The notes: a model not told the origin generated them from the letters alone. A stretch of 64,000 nucleotides of DNA from Micromonospora violae (GCF_004217135.1 NZ_SHKK01000001.1:5208001-5272000), one strand, 5' to 3'; positions 24,759 to 34,001 are shown, numbered from the stretch's first letter. Translations and numbers: made by a program.

Positions 24759-25967
24759 ATGTCACCACTGCACCGCGCCGGCGCGGAGGACGGCCCGTCG
24801 GACGACGAAATCAGCCGCGACGACGCGTACCCGCTGATCCGCGACGAACGAGCCTGCATCGTCACCGCGCTCCGCCTGGGCTGGTGGATGGCGGACGCCT
24901 ACCACCACGGGCAGCACGCGGAGCCCCGCGCCTTCGTCGACGCCCGCCCAGCCGTACCGCCGGCCAAACTCTCCAACCTCACCGAGATGTCCGCCCACCG
25001 GCGGATGCGGATGTACCTCGACGGGGTGGACGTGGCCCTGGCCCAGATCGCCGACCTCACCCGGCACACCGGGCCGGTGCCCGACACGTCGGCCGCCCGA
25101 ACCCTACTGCCCGACCTGGGCCAGCCCGACCCCGCCGACCCGGTGCCGCTGCTGCTCGCCCTCGACGACCTCAACGTGGAGGTGCTGCGCTGGGCGATGG
25201 CCACCAACCACCGGGTCGGGCTGGCGTACCGACTGGGCCGGTCAGTGGCCGACACCGTCCGCGCCGGCGACGTCACCCAACTGCTGCGACAGTTCGGCGG
25301 TCGGCAGGTGCAGATCAGCCGCTGGCTGGATGAGCTGGCCAGCGTGCTGCCGCCGTACTCGGCGGCGGTGGTGCGCCGGTCGCTGGCAGCCTGGGCGAGC
25401 GCGGTCGACCGCGCCGGCCACGGAGACCCGACCGCGCCCACGCCCGCTGCACTGAGCCGGGCGCTGCGCGGTCAGGGTGACCTCTGGCGGGACGTGCTCA
25501 CCGGCGGTCTGCACCCGCGCGACCTGCTCGACGAGGAGGACTACGCGGTGATCGCCCGGAACCTGATCATCCGGGACCGCCGGCTGGTCGCGCAGGCGGC
25601 CCGGGGCATCTTCTGGCCGGTGCTCGTACCCCTGCTGCTGGTGCTCTTCGCGGTCGTCGGGGTGAGCGCCGCCGCGGCCGCCGGCTCACCGACCACCCGG
25701 GCCACCGTCGCCCTGGTGGGCCTCGGCGCCGGGCTGGCCGCGATCTGGCGGTCGGTCTCCGGGCCCGCGCTGGCGGTCGCCGGTGAGGTCAACCGACCCC
25801 TGCTGGACAGCGAACTGACCGCACGGATGGCCCTGCGGCTGAACCGGCCGCTGACCACCGCGCAGACCTCGGCGAAAGCAGCTCCCCGCACCCGCCGTCA
25901 GCGGGGCCCCGAGGAGACCGGCCGATCGAAATACGTTGCCCGTGTCACCCGCGTCGACCTACCGTGA
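24759..25967 (+). CDS. Actinobacterial membrane protein of unknown function
   Basis: A 402-residue protein with no domain I recognise. The first 270 residues are soluble, Arg/Ala-rich and mostly helical. Two hydrophobic helices follow (IFWPVLVPLLLVLFAVVGVSA and ATVALVGLGAGLAAIW), and the basic C-terminus ends RKYVARVTRVDLP-like. Codon use is normal for the chromosome. The gene stands alone, 68 bases after the CrtU-like gene and on the same strand. Its N-terminal MSPLHRAGAEDGPSDDE segment follows a plausible GGGAGAT ribosome site. No function is proposed. Confidence 0.7.
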   Translation: MSPLHRAGAEDGPSDDEISRDDAYPLIRDERACIVTALRLGWWMADAYHHGQHAEPRAFVDARPAVPPAKLSNLTEMSAHRRMRMYLDGVDVALAQIADLTRHTGPVPDTSAARTLLPDLGQPDPADPVPLLLALDDLNVEVLRWAMATNHRVGLAYRLGRSVADTVRAGDVTQLLRQFGGRQVQISRWLDELASVLPPYSAAVVRRSLAAWASAVDRAGHGDPTAPTPAALSRALRGQGDLWRDVLTGGLHPRDLLDEEDYAVIARNLIIRDRRLVAQAARGIFWPVLVPLLLVLFAVVGVSAAAAAGSPTTRATVALVGLGAGLAAIWRSVSGPALAVAGEVNRPLLDSELTARMALRLNRPLTTAQTSAKAAPRTRRQRGPEETGRSKYVARVTRVDLP

Positions 25968-26002
25968 GCGCGCAAGGTCAACCACCACCGCGGGAGCAGC
26001 TC

Positions 26003-26092
26003 ATGACGATGTCGCACGTCACCACCGTGCCGTCGACGCTGCCCGGTGACGGTTGCCGAGCGGAAGGTCCCCGGGCGGGCCGGCCCGACTGA
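26003..26092 (+). CDS. Possible 29-residue leader peptide
   Basis: A short ORF (MTMSHVTTVPSTL...) with a GGGAGCAGCTC ribosome site just before its ATG, ending at TGA 26090-26092. It lies between the membrane protein gene and a terminator-like hairpin that precedes the HNH gene. A leader-plus-hairpin layout suggests attenuation, but no run of one amino acid codon is evident to name a signal. The ORF may simply be chance. Confidence 0.3.
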   Translation: MTMSHVTTVPSTLPGDGCRAEGPRAGRPD

Positions 26093-26111
26093 CGCGTACC
26101 CGTACGCGCTG

Positions 26112-26150
26112 AGCCGCCCCGTCCGACCGCCGGACCGGGCGGCTTCTTGC
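26112..26150 (+). terminator. Terminator-like hairpin before the HNH gene
   Basis: AGCCGCCCCGTCC (26112-26124) pairs with GGACCGGGCGGCT (26132-26144) through a 7-base loop, followed by TCTTGC. It is a strong stem with only a weak T-tract. It lies 61 bases upstream of the HNH start and 20 bases after the small ORF, so it could end transcription from the membrane protein gene or act as an attenuator. Confidence 0.6.
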
Positions 26151-26210
26151 TGTCCGTCAGCACCCGGTCCGTCGTCAGCTCGTTCGTCGCCAACATGAAG
26201 GGAGATCCCG

Positions 26211-26654
26211 GTGGACGCCGTCCTCGTCATCAACGCCGACCTCGGCCCGCTGCACCGGGTCACCGTTCAACACGCCGTACGAATGCTCTGCCGTCGGGTG
26301 GCCGAGATCCACGAGGCCGAGCCGGACCGGGTGATCGGGGTCTTCCCGATGCCCCGCGTGGTGCGGCTGGTCCGCTTCGTGGTCACCCGGTGGAGGTTCA
26401 ACTCCGGGCCGGCCTGGTCGCGTGCCGGTGTGCTGCGCCGCGACGACCGGTGCTGCGCTTACTGCGGTGGCCCGGCCTCCACCATCGACCACATCCTGCC
26501 CCGCTCGCGCGGCGGCCGGAACACCTGGCGAAACACCACCGCCGCCTGCTACGCCTGCAACCAGCGCAAGGGGGACCGGACACCAGCGGAGGCAGGCATG
26601 CCGCTGCGTCGGGAGCCGGTGAACCCGGGCTGGGGGGCGCTGGCCGGGCGGTGA
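26211..26654 (+). CDS. HNH endonuclease domain protein
   Basis: A 147-residue protein from GTG 26211 with a GGAG ribosome site. The zinc and catalytic pattern is complete: CAYCGG (residues about 83-88), TIDHILPRSRGG, NTWRNTTAACYACNQRKGDRTP. The N-terminal 70 residues (VLVINADLGPLHRVTVQHAVRML...) are the typical lead of the actinobacterial HNH family whose members are widespread on chromosomes rather than phage-borne. It may nick or cut DNA or RNA; a biological role has not been established for most members. No partner gene is adjacent. Confidence 0.9.
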   Translation: MDAVLVINADLGPLHRVTVQHAVRMLCRRVAEIHEAEPDRVIGVFPMPRVVRLVRFVVTRWRFNSGPAWSRAGVLRRDDRCCAYCGGPASTIDHILPRSRGGRNTWRNTTAACYACNQRKGDRTPAEAGMPLRREPVNPGWGALAGR

Positions 26655-26722
26655 CGGACCGGCCGGCGGGAACGGGGGGCCGCGACCGGGTACATCCCGG
26701 GCGCGGCACCCGTCGGCCCCGG

Positions 26723-28324
26723 TCAGGCGGCGCGTTCCTTGACCTTCGACTTCAGCTGGCCAGCGGGGCACTGCACGCGGATCTCGCTGCGGTGCTCGGT
26801 GGAGGTCAGCTCGACCACGATCTGCTTCGCCGGGCCCGGGTCGTACGCCTCGACCCGGAAATCGGGCGCGAGGGCCACCGTGAGCACCTCCACCGAATTC
26901 CCCACGCAGCGAGCAGTGACCGTGCCGCCGCGCGAGTCCACGGGCTCCCCGACGGCAGGGGTCGGAGTCGGCGCGGGCCGGGTCAAGGGCGGGCCCGGCG
27001 TGGTGGCCGTCGGGCCCGGGGTCACTGTCCCGCCCGGACCGGTCGGTGGGCCGGTCCGGGCAGCGGGCGCCGGCGTCCTGGTGGACGGTGCGGCGGACGG
27101 TCCGATGTCGACCGCGTCGGTCGACGCCTCCGTGCGGGGCATCCCCACCGTGGTGGTGCCCGGACCATTGCCGGGCGGCACAGCGCCCTGTCCCTGTCGA
27201 CGAATGCTGGAGTCGCCGAGCGACCCGGCCAGCGCCACCGCGGCGATCACGGCCCCGCCGACCGTCAGGATGGCCCGCCCCCGACGGCCCGGCCCGCGCC
27301 TCATCCGCCCCGCCGAACCGCCACTCAGCCAGGCGTCGGTCGGCCCAACCTCGGTCGGCTCGGACCCGATCGGCTCGGACCCGGTCGGCCCAACCCCGAT
27401 CGGCTCGGACCCGATCGGCTCGGACCCGATCGGCTCGGACCCGGTCGCGGTGCTGGTCGGGGCGGCGGTGGTTGCCGCCGGGTCGGCGGCGACGGCGGCC
27501 GCCTCGGGCGCGGTCGCGCTGGCCGCGGCGAGCAGGATGCGGGCCGCGTCGGCGGCCGACGGCCGATCGGCGGGGTCGTCGGCCAGGCACCAGCGGTAGA
27601 GCCGGTGCACCTCGGGCGGTACGCCGCCGCTCGGGGGCAGCGGGTCCGGCTCGACGTGCGGATGCGCGCGGACCATCCCGGTCTGCGCCTCGGTGGGCCA
27701 GGGCAGCCGGCCGGTGAGCACCCGGTGCAGCAGCAGGCCGAGGGCGTACACGTCGCTGGCCGGCAGCACCTCGCCGGCCAGCAACCGCTCCGGTGCCAGG
27801 TACGCCGGGGTGCCCAGCAGCCGTCCCTCGAAGTCGATCTCCGGGGCACCGGCGGCTGCCGCGATGCCGAAGTCGAGCACCTTCGCGCCGGTCGGCGTGA
27901 GCATCACGTTGCCCGGCTTGATGTCGCGGTGCACCAACCCCTGATCGTGCGCGGCCGCGAGCGCCGAAGCCACCTCGGCACACACCCGCAGACCGGCGCG
28001 CGGCGGCAACGGCCCGGCCACCAACCGGTCTTCGAGGGTGTGACCGCCGAGCAGCTCCATCACCACGAACGGGACCTGGGCACCGTTCAACACCGACTCG
28101 CCGTAGTCGTAGACGCTGGTGACGTGCGGATGCGACAGCCGGGCTGCGGCCTTGGCCTCACCCCGGATCCGCTGTCGGGCGTTGGCGTCCGAGGCGACCA
28201 GCACCTTCACCGCCACGTCCCGTTCGAGCACCTCGTCGTACGCCCGGTGCACCGCCGACATGCCGCCACTGCCGAGGCGCTCCAGGAGCCGGTAGCGGCC
28301 CGCAAGCAACTGATCACGCTGCAC
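26723..28324 (-). CDS. Eukaryote-type Ser/Thr protein kinase
   Basis: A 533-residue transmembrane kinase of the PknB group. The glycine loop GSGGMSAVH lies at about 18-26, the catalytic lysine in VAVK at 40, HRDIKPGN at 132-139 and DFG at 151-153. A low-complexity juxtamembrane linker (GSEPI repeats and T/A/P residues) precedes one membrane helix at about 349-367. The outer part is Pro/Thr-rich, with a C-terminal domain from about residue 455 (VTARCVGNSVEVLTVALAPDF) that resembles a small beta-domain. There are no PASTA repeats. The kinase should sense an envelope signal and phosphorylate cytoplasmic proteins on Ser or Thr. Confidence 0.9.
   Translation of the reverse strand: MQRDQLLAGRYRLLERLGSGGMSAVHRAYDEVLERDVAVKVLVASDANARQRIRGEAKAAARLSHPHVTSVYDYGESVLNGAQVPFVVMELLGGHTLEDRLVAGPLPPRAGLRVCAEVASALAAAHDQGLVHRDIKPGNVMLTPTGAKVLDFGIAAAAGAPEIDFEGRLLGTPAYLAPERLLAGEVLPASDVYALGLLLHRVLTGRLPWPTEAQTGMVRAHPHVEPDPLPPSGGVPPEVHRLYRWCLADDPADRPSAADAARILLAAASATAPEAAAVAADPAATTAAPTSTATGSEPIGSEPIGSEPIGVGPTGSEPIGSEPTEVGPTDAWLSGGSAGRMRRGPGRRGRAILTVGGAVIAAVALAGSLGDSSIRRQGQGAVPPGNGPGTTTVGMPRTEASTDAVDIGPSAAPSTRTPAPAARTGPPTGPGGTVTPGPTATTPGPPLTRPAPTPTPAVGEPVDSRGGTVTARCVGNSVEVLTVALAPDFRVEAYDPGPAKQIVVELTSTEHRSEIRVQCPAGQLKSKVKERAA
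27345..27445. repeat. In-frame 15-bp repeats in the kinase linker
   Basis: The bases encoding the kinase linker contain imperfect tandem copies of CGGCTCGGACCCGAT, giving GSEPI-type pentapeptides interrupted by GVGPT and EVGPT. Length variation by slippage would keep the frame and change only linker length. Confidence 0.7.
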
Positions 28325-28434
28325 GACGGACAGCCTGCCGTACGGACCTGGGAGCGGGCCACCCGGGATAGAGGTATTGCAATGGGTGCGACGCCGAGCG
28401 GTCGGCCCGGGTGGTCACCCGGGAGCGCCTGCCG

Positions 28435-29202
28435 TCAGTCGCCGGCCGGTGGCTGCCAGGCGAAGCGGGGCGGCCGGCGTTCGGTGATCGCCGCGACCCC
28501 CTCCCGCGCCTCGCCGGTCGTCGTCACCTTCCGGTGCCACCAGGCGATCCGGGCGGGTTCGGCCCGATCATCGATGATCTCCTTCGCGGCGGCGATGCTC
28601 AGCGGCGACCGTTGGGCGATCGTGGCAGTCAGCTCGTCCACCCGGGCGGCGAGCCGGCCGACCGGCAGCACCTCGTCGACCAGGCCGATCCGCAGGGCCC
28701 GCTCGGCGTCGATCAGCTCGGCGGTGAACAGCAGATGCTTGGCGGCGGACGGCCCGACCAGCCGGGCCAGCCGGCGCGTCGTCGGTGCCGGATAAACCAG
28801 CCCCAGCCGTGCCGGCGGTACGCCGAAACGGGCACCATCCGCAGCGATCCGCAGGTCGCAGGCGACCGCGAGCTGAGCCCCACCCCCGACGCAGGCGCCC
28901 CGGATGGCCGCGACGGTCGGCTTGGCGAACCGGGCCAACCGTTCCTCGGCGGCCACCGCGATGCTGGCGTCACCGGCGTCCAGCAGCTCGGCCAGGTCAC
29001 CGAGGTCGGCACCCGCGCAGAAGGTGTCGCCCGCGCCGGTGAGCACCAACGCCCGTACGGCGGGGTCGGGCTCCAACCGGTCGAGCAGTTCGGGGAGCTG
29101 ACGCCACATGGCGGCGGTCATCGCGTTACGGCGGGCCGGGTTGTGCATCACCACTGTGGCGACCGGCCCGGCCACCTCGACGGTCAACTCCGCGTCCGAC
29201 AC
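28435..29202 (-). CDS. Enoyl-CoA hydratase/isomerase family protein
   Basis: A 255-residue crotonase-fold enzyme. The oxyanion-hole segments are VRALVLTGAGDTFCAGADL and KPTVAAIRGACVGGGAQLAVACDLR, followed by FGVPPARLGLVYPAP. I chose GTG 29202 because GGGAAGGAGC lies just before it and the coding character upstream is poor; the open frame extends to 29298. The glutamate pair of a classic hydratase is not both obvious: the second position reads FGVPPARLGL rather than FGxPExxLG, so the enzyme could act as an isomerase or hydrolase. It faces a lipoprotein gene divergently. Confidence 0.85.
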   Translation of the reverse strand: MSDAELTVEVAGPVATVVMHNPARRNAMTAAMWRQLPELLDRLEPDPAVRALVLTGAGDTFCAGADLGDLAELLDAGDASIAVAAEERLARFAKPTVAAIRGACVGGGAQLAVACDLRIAADGARFGVPPARLGLVYPAPTTRRLARLVGPSAAKHLLFTAELIDAERALRIGLVDEVLPVGRLAARVDELTATIAQRSPLSIAAAKEIIDDRAEPARIAWWHRKVTTTGEAREGVAAITERRPPRFAWQPPAGD

Positions 29203-29378
29203 ATCTGCTCCTTCCCACGGCACCCGGAGCGACGCCGCGAATCTGGCCGCCGACGTCGCGACGCCGGCACGGCGACCATAACGAAGAGCCTCGGTCACGC
29301 CGTGGCACGTCCACTGCCGAGGGGGCGCGGGCGCGGCGGCGGACGGAACCTACGGTTGCGGGGGTACGTCCGACCGGG

Positions 29379-29927
29379 ATGAGACACGCATCGATGACCG
29401 CCGTCACGGTCGCGCTCCTGGCCGTGCTCCTGACCGGATGCACCGTCGACCGAGCCCCGACCGCCACCCCGACCCAGCCCTCGGGGACCACCACTACCGA
29501 CCCGGCCGGCCCGGCCACCGGCACCTCGCCACCGGCCACCGCCCCCACCGTCAGCGCCGGGGCCACCGGCGGGGCCCTCCGGGTGGCGTTGCGAAGCTCT
29601 GGCGGCTTCGCCGGGCGCGGTGACTCCATCGTCGTCGAGCCGGACGGCCAGTGGACGGTGACGGACCGGGCCGGCAGTCGGCGCAGCGGCCGGCTCACGC
29701 CCGCCGATCGGGGCCTCCTGGCGGGGCTGGCCGCCGACCCCCGGCTCGCCGCCGAGGCGCGGCAGCCGACCACCCCGACGACCTGCGCGGACGTGATGCA
29801 CTACCGCCTCACCGTGGGCAGCGACGAATCCGGGTACGCCGACTGCCCGGACGAGGGCCCACCGCCGCCGGCCACCCAGGCGGTGGTCAAGCTGCTTCTG
29901 CGGGCCACCAGCACCTACGTCAGATAG
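29379..29927 (+). CDS. Secreted lipoprotein
   Basis: A 182-residue protein with a lipoprotein signal, MRHASMTAVTVALLAVLLTGC, cleaved before the cysteine in LLTGC. A Thr/Pro/Ala-rich linker of about 45 residues leads to a small domain (LRVALRSSGGFAGRGDSIVVEPDG...) that vaguely resembles emfourin-type protease inhibitors, and to a C-terminal segment with one cysteine pair (TCADVMHY...YADCPDEG). It should be anchored to the outer face of the membrane. The function is unknown and the emfourin similarity is weak. Its 3' end overlaps the convergent phosphatase gene by 13 bases. Confidence 0.75.
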   Translation: MRHASMTAVTVALLAVLLTGCTVDRAPTATPTQPSGTTTTDPAGPATGTSPPATAPTVSAGATGGALRVALRSSGGFAGRGDSIVVEPDGQWTVTDRAGSRRSGRLTPADRGLLAGLAADPRLAAEARQPTTPTTCADVMHYRLTVGSDESGYADCPDEGPPPPATQAVVKLLLRATSTYVR

Positions 29928-30559
29928 TCCGGGGGCAGGCCGGTGGCCCGCAGCTCCAGCGGCAGGTGGGCCACGTCGTTGACGGCGACCAGAGTCGGTG
30001 GGCCGGCCGCGCTGTACCGGATGACGGTCAGGCCCGCGTTGTGCGAGTTCAAGCCCAGCCACCGCCACTCCGGCGCGTCGAGGGCGTGCCGCACCAGCCA
30101 GGCGATCAGGAAGCTGTGCGTCACGACCAGCTCGCGGACCGGCTCACCGCCGGCCGGGCCCTCGCCGACCGGGCCGGCGAACCGCCGCACCGCCTCCGCC
30201 GTCACTCGCGGCCCGTCGACCCGCCCAGCCGCCGAGAACTGGGCCAGAAACTCGGCGTACGCGGGCGGCAGGCCAACCGGATCGGTGTCGTGTGGGAGGT
30301 GGTCGCCGGCCAACTCCGTCTCGTACACCGGAACCTCGGGCAGCGATTTGGCGATCAGCTCGGCGGTCTGCGCGGCCCGGCGCAGCGGCCCGTGATGGAC
30401 GGCGGCGAACCGACGGGCCCGCAGGCGTTCGCCCAGCAGGATGGCCTGCCGCCGGCCGCGCTCCGACAGGCCGGTGTCCGGTTCCCCGGGCGCGGTCCCA
30501 CTCACCTCGGACAGATCCTGCTCGGCGTGTCGGGCCAGGTAAAGCAAGCGGGTCACCAT
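29915..30559 (-). CDS. Histidine phosphatase superfamily protein
   Basis: A 214-residue protein starting MVTRLLYLARHAEQD, in which the RHA triplet carries the catalytic histidine of phosphoglycerate mutase-like phosphatases. SERGRRQAILLGERLRARR, HHGPLRRAAQTAELIA and a later VVTHSFLIAWLVRHAL segment with the second catalytic histidine complete the pattern. I set the start at ATG 30559; the open frame upstream continues into non-coding sequence over the convergent terminator and the VOC gene. It would act on a small phosphorylated metabolite in the cytoplasm; the substrate is not visible. Confidence 0.88.
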   Translation of the reverse strand: MVTRLLYLARHAEQDLSEVSGTAPGEPDTGLSERGRRQAILLGERLRARRFAAVHHGPLRRAAQTAELIAKSLPEVPVYETELAGDHLPHDTDPVGLPPAYAEFLAQFSAAGRVDGPRVTAEAVRRFAGPVGEGPAGGEPVRELVVTHSFLIAWLVRHALDAPEWRWLGLNSHNAGLTVIRYSAAGPPTLVAVNDVAHLPLELRATGLPPDYLT

Positions 30560-30577
30560 GGCACCCACCTCAACACA

Positions 30578-30610
30578 CCGGGAGGTACGGGTTCGACCCG
30601 CACCTCCCGG
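30578..30610 (-). terminator. Terminator of the AraC-VOC unit
   Basis: CCGGGAGGT (30578-30586) pairs with ACCTCCCGG (30602-30610), and the inner CGGGT/ACCCG closes a tight loop. It lies 18 bases past the VOC gene stop on the minus strand. Confidence 0.7.
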
Positions 30611-30627
30611 CCCCGCGACCGCGCCCC

Positions 30628-31047
30628 CTACGCCCGGGGGAACATCTGGCCGATGCGGATCCGGTTGCCGAACGGGTCCCGGATGCCGAAGTCGATCCCG
30701 TACGGGCGCTCGGTCGGCTCGTCGGTGATCTCGACGCCCTTCGCCACCAGATCCTCGTACGTCTTGTGGGCATCGTCCGTGGTAATGAAGAGGTACCCAC
30801 CCAGGGCACCCTTGGTGAGCAGCTCCCGGACCTGCTCGGCGGTGGCGGGGTCCAGCGCCGGCGGGCCCGGCTTCTCCAACAGGATCTCGCGCTCCGGGTC
30901 GCCGGGCAGGTTGACCGTCAACCACCGCATGAAACCGAGGTCCTGGTCGGTGTTGACCTCCATGCCGAGCTTGTTGACGTAGAAGTCAAGCGCGGCGTCC
31001 TGGTCGAGGACGTAGATCTGGGAGCGGCTGATCGCGTTCATCGTCAT
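30628..31047 (-). CDS. VOC-family (glyoxalase-like) protein
   Basis: A 139-residue protein with paired beta-alpha-beta-beta-beta units of the vicinal oxygen chelate fold: VLDQDAALDFYVNKLGMEV at the start and ITTDDAHKTYEDLVAKGVE followed by DPFGNRIRIGQ at the end. Family members bind a metal and a small toxic or antibiotic molecule or catalyse isomerisation or dioxygenation. The gene lies 35 bases downstream of an AraC regulator and shares its strand, a layout seen for small inducible detoxification pairs. Start candidates are GTG 31053, ATG 31047 and ATG 31041; none has a strong ribosome site. Confidence 0.85.
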   Translation of the reverse strand: MTMNAISRSQIYVLDQDAALDFYVNKLGMEVNTDQDLGFMRWLTVNLPGDPEREILLEKPGPPALDPATAEQVRELLTKGALGGYLFITTDDAHKTYEDLVAKGVEITDEPTERPYGIDFGIRDPFGNRIRIGQMFPRA

Positions 31048-31082
31048 GCCCACAACGCTAGAGGCCGGCCGTGACCTGCGGC

Positions 31083-31484
31083 TTATCCAAAACTGCTGGG
31101 TCTGGTCCAGGCTTTGGCGAAGCAGGACGGCACGTTGGCCGCGGCGACACGATGACGCCGAAAATCCGAGGGTGACTCGCCGACGATCTGCCGGAACGTC
31201 CGACTGAACGTACCCAGGCTGCTGAAGCCGACGGCGTAACAGATGTCCGTCACGTCCCGGTCGGTCTCCACCAGCAACGCCATCGCCCGCTCCACCCGGC
31301 GACGTTGCAGGTAGCGGTGCGGGGTCTCCCCGAAGGTGGCCCGGAAGGTACGGATGAAGTGCGCCTGCGACACGTGCGCGATCCGGGCCAACGCGGGAAT
31401 GTCCAGTGGCTCGGCGTACGCCCGGTCCATCGCGTCCCGGGCACGCAACATCGCCCGGTTCGACTCCTCTACCGCGCGACTCAT
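31083..31484 (-). CDS. Short AraC-family transcriptional regulator
   Basis: A 133-residue protein that is almost entirely the AraC DNA-binding region: the first helix-turn-helix is around LDIPALARIAHVSQAHFIRTFRATFG and the second around VTDICYAVGFSSLGTFSRTFRQIVG. There is no separate ligand-binding domain, so it may sense its signal through the neighbouring VOC protein or act as a MarA/SoxS-like activator. It lies directly upstream of the VOC gene. A downstream tail of about 25 residues is non-conserved. Confidence 0.88.
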   Translation of the reverse strand: MSRAVEESNRAMLRARDAMDRAYAEPLDIPALARIAHVSQAHFIRTFRATFGETPHRYLQRRRVERAMALLVETDRDVTDICYAVGFSSLGTFSRTFRQIVGESPSDFRRHRVAAANVPSCFAKAWTRPSSFG

Positions 31485-31501
31485 CGGCTCCCGCCTAGGC
31501 G

Positions 31502-31777
31502 TTAGTGATGTCCCTTGGCCTTCTCGACCTCGTCCATGTCCACGACCTGCATACCCCGCCTACCCCGGCGACGCGCGTACGGGCGGTCATCTGGCGACAG
31601 GAGCGCCTCCAGCTCATCTGAGAAGGGAACGTGCCCGGTCAGGATCGCCTCGAACTCATCCGAGTGCGCCGCGCAGCAGTCGGTGATGCCTCGGCGGTCG
31701 TCGGCGCTGACGGTGTAAGTCTTCACTGGAAGTGAAGGGTTCCGGCAGACGTCGCATACGTTGATTTCGATCCGCAC
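31502..31777 (-). CDS. Small zinc-ribbon-like protein of phage/ICE type
   Basis: A 91-residue protein from GTG 31777, preceded by AAGG. It starts VRIEINVCDVC, and its CDVC and DCCAAH pairs could hold a zinc ion. The C-terminus is basic (RPYARRRGRRG). It diverges from the HTH gene at 31837, 59 bases away. Pairs of this kind recur in actinophages and integrative elements; from memory, this one looks like those, but I cannot check. An ATG at 31807 is possible but its ribosome site is poorly placed. Confidence 0.55.
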   Translation of the reverse strand: MRIEINVCDVCRNPSLPVKTYTVSADDRRGITDCCAAHSDEFEAILTGHVPFSDELEALLSPDDRPYARRRGRRGMQVVDMDEVEKAKGHH

Positions 31778-31836
31778 TTGCAACCTTGTCTGATCAGTTC
31801 CTAGCATCTCCCACTGCTCGGTTCTGAGAGGTGGGC

Positions 31837-32292
31837 ATGGCCGCAAGCAAGCTCGTGGACCCGGATGAGTTTATTCGCTGGTACGGGGAGGGGAAGACCT
31901 ACTCCTGGATCATGGACGAGTACCGGCGCAAGTACGACTTGCAGATCGGGTACGGAACCATCTCCAACTGGCGCCACCAGCTCGGACTGAGGAAGCGCTC
32001 CGTACGCGACAGCAAGCTGATCCCGTGGGCGGTGAAGCCCGAGCACCGCAACAACCACATGCTGCAGATGCTGCGCACCGAGGCTCGCCGCCGCGCGGGT
32101 CAGCCGGTCCCGCCCGACCGGCTGAGACAGCTCCGGGGCTGGCTGGACAACGTGGCCGAACAGGATGCGGTCGCCCACTACGAGCCGGACACTTCGCAGG
32201 GCTGGTGGCTGGTCCCGCGCCGTCCCGGAGTCGACACAGACCTGATCCGCGAGCCTGGCATCGTTACCCGACCCCGCGGCTCCAGGAGTTAG
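31837..32292 (+). CDS. Phage-like helix-turn-helix DNA-binding protein
   Basis: A 151-residue protein with a GAGAGG ribosome site. The first 60 residues (FIRWYGEGKTYSWIMDEYRRKYDLQIGYGTISNWRHQLGL) form a helix-turn-helix of the resolvase/terminase small-subunit kind. The second part (IPWAVKPEHRNNHMLQML...) and the tail HYEPDTSQGWWLVPRRPGVD are typical of repressor-like genes found in Streptomyces phages and integrative elements. It sits 186 bases from the 3' end of tRNA-Thr, a favoured integration site. No integrase or second att copy is present, so this is likely a remnant. Confidence 0.65.
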   Translation: MAASKLVDPDEFIRWYGEGKTYSWIMDEYRRKYDLQIGYGTISNWRHQLGLRKRSVRDSKLIPWAVKPEHRNNHMLQMLRTEARRRAGQPVPPDRLRQLRGWLDNVAEQDAVAHYEPDTSQGWWLVPRRPGVDTDLIREPGIVTRPRGSRS

Positions 32293-32477
32293 CACCAACG
32301 CCGTTCAGTTGAGCGGTTGGTGGGGTCGTCAAGGCTCGGCCCTCGAAGAGCTCGTTCGTCTGACCTCAACCCCTCAGGCTCTGACCTGGAAGGTGACCCT
32401 GAAGGTCCGCTCATGACTGCCGTTGCTGTCAACCGGTCGACTCACGGCGGGGCCGGTTGCGAAATGCCTGATGGAAT

Positions 32478-32554
32478 TGGAGCCCCCGGCCGGGATCGAA
32501 CCGGCGACATCTCGCTTACAAGGCGAGTGCTCTGGCCAGCTGAGCTACAGGGGC
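32478..32554 (-). tRNA. tRNA-Thr (anticodon TGT), CCA encoded
   Basis: The minus strand folds into a complete cloverleaf: acceptor GCCCCTG with CGGGGGC, D-stem GCTC/GAGC, anticodon stem CTCGC/GCGAG with loop CTTGTAA (anticodon TGT, reading ACA), a 5-base variable loop and T-arm GCCGG-TTCGATC-CCGGC. The discriminator T and CCA follow at 32481-32478. A TATGCT at 32575-32570 on the same strand is a possible -10 element, without a clear -35. Confidence 0.95.
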
Positions 32555-32891
32555 GCGTGCGTCGAGGCCAGCATAGCGACTGACGTCCGGTTATCCCGAT
32601 CGCGAGGCCTCCCGGGCATGGGAATCGTCAACAACCCGACGCATGCCGGTTTGACAGGGTGTCGATTGATGGCTGACCGTGCCCGAGTGACCGGAATGCG
32701 TAGGCCGCCTGTCGGGATTGGCCGCCCCCGACCTTGGCAGCGCGGGTAAACGCGTTTACGGTTCACTGACGGACGACGACCGGGCGCCCCCGCGACCGAG
32801 CGCCGTCCGATGACCGGCACGGACACGTGCCGGTTGCTCCTTCACTCGGATCGTCCGGCACGTTCCTGCCGGTGAAAGGAAGCGCTTCACC
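32555..32891 (+). promoter_or_regulatory. Promoter region of the MsiK-like gene, with LacI-type operator
   Basis: This 337-base gap holds no gene. It has a TTGACA at 32654-32659, a perfect palindromic operator GTAAACGCGTTTAC at 32746-32759, and a short stem (ACCGGCAC/GTGCCGGT) in the probable 5' leader. The ribosome site AAAGGA lies about 11 bases before ATG 32892. Confidence 0.5.
32746..32759. promoter_or_regulatory. LacI/GalR-type operator
   Basis: GTAAACGCGTTTAC is a perfect 14-bp palindrome with a central CG, the shape of LacI/GalR-family operators. It lies 133 bases upstream of the MsiK-like start. Sugar-responsive repression of the shared ATPase gene is inferred. No LacI-family gene is in the window. 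Confidence 0.6.
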
Positions 32892-33983
<1,092 letters not shown>

Positions 33984-34001
33984 CGTAACGCCGTACCGAC
34001 A

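Noticed and set aside
26147..28795. An 882-codon plus-strand frame across the HNH and kinase genes
   Set aside because: It crosses two real genes on different strands, and the translation is Arg/Pro-rich without domain features.
31502..32292. Intact prophage or ICE
   Set aside because: Only two small genes and no integrase, structural or transfer genes are present.
32478..32554. tRNA overlapping a larger plus-strand ORF at 32317-32583
   Set aside because: The ORF has no protein features and covers a complete tRNA fold.
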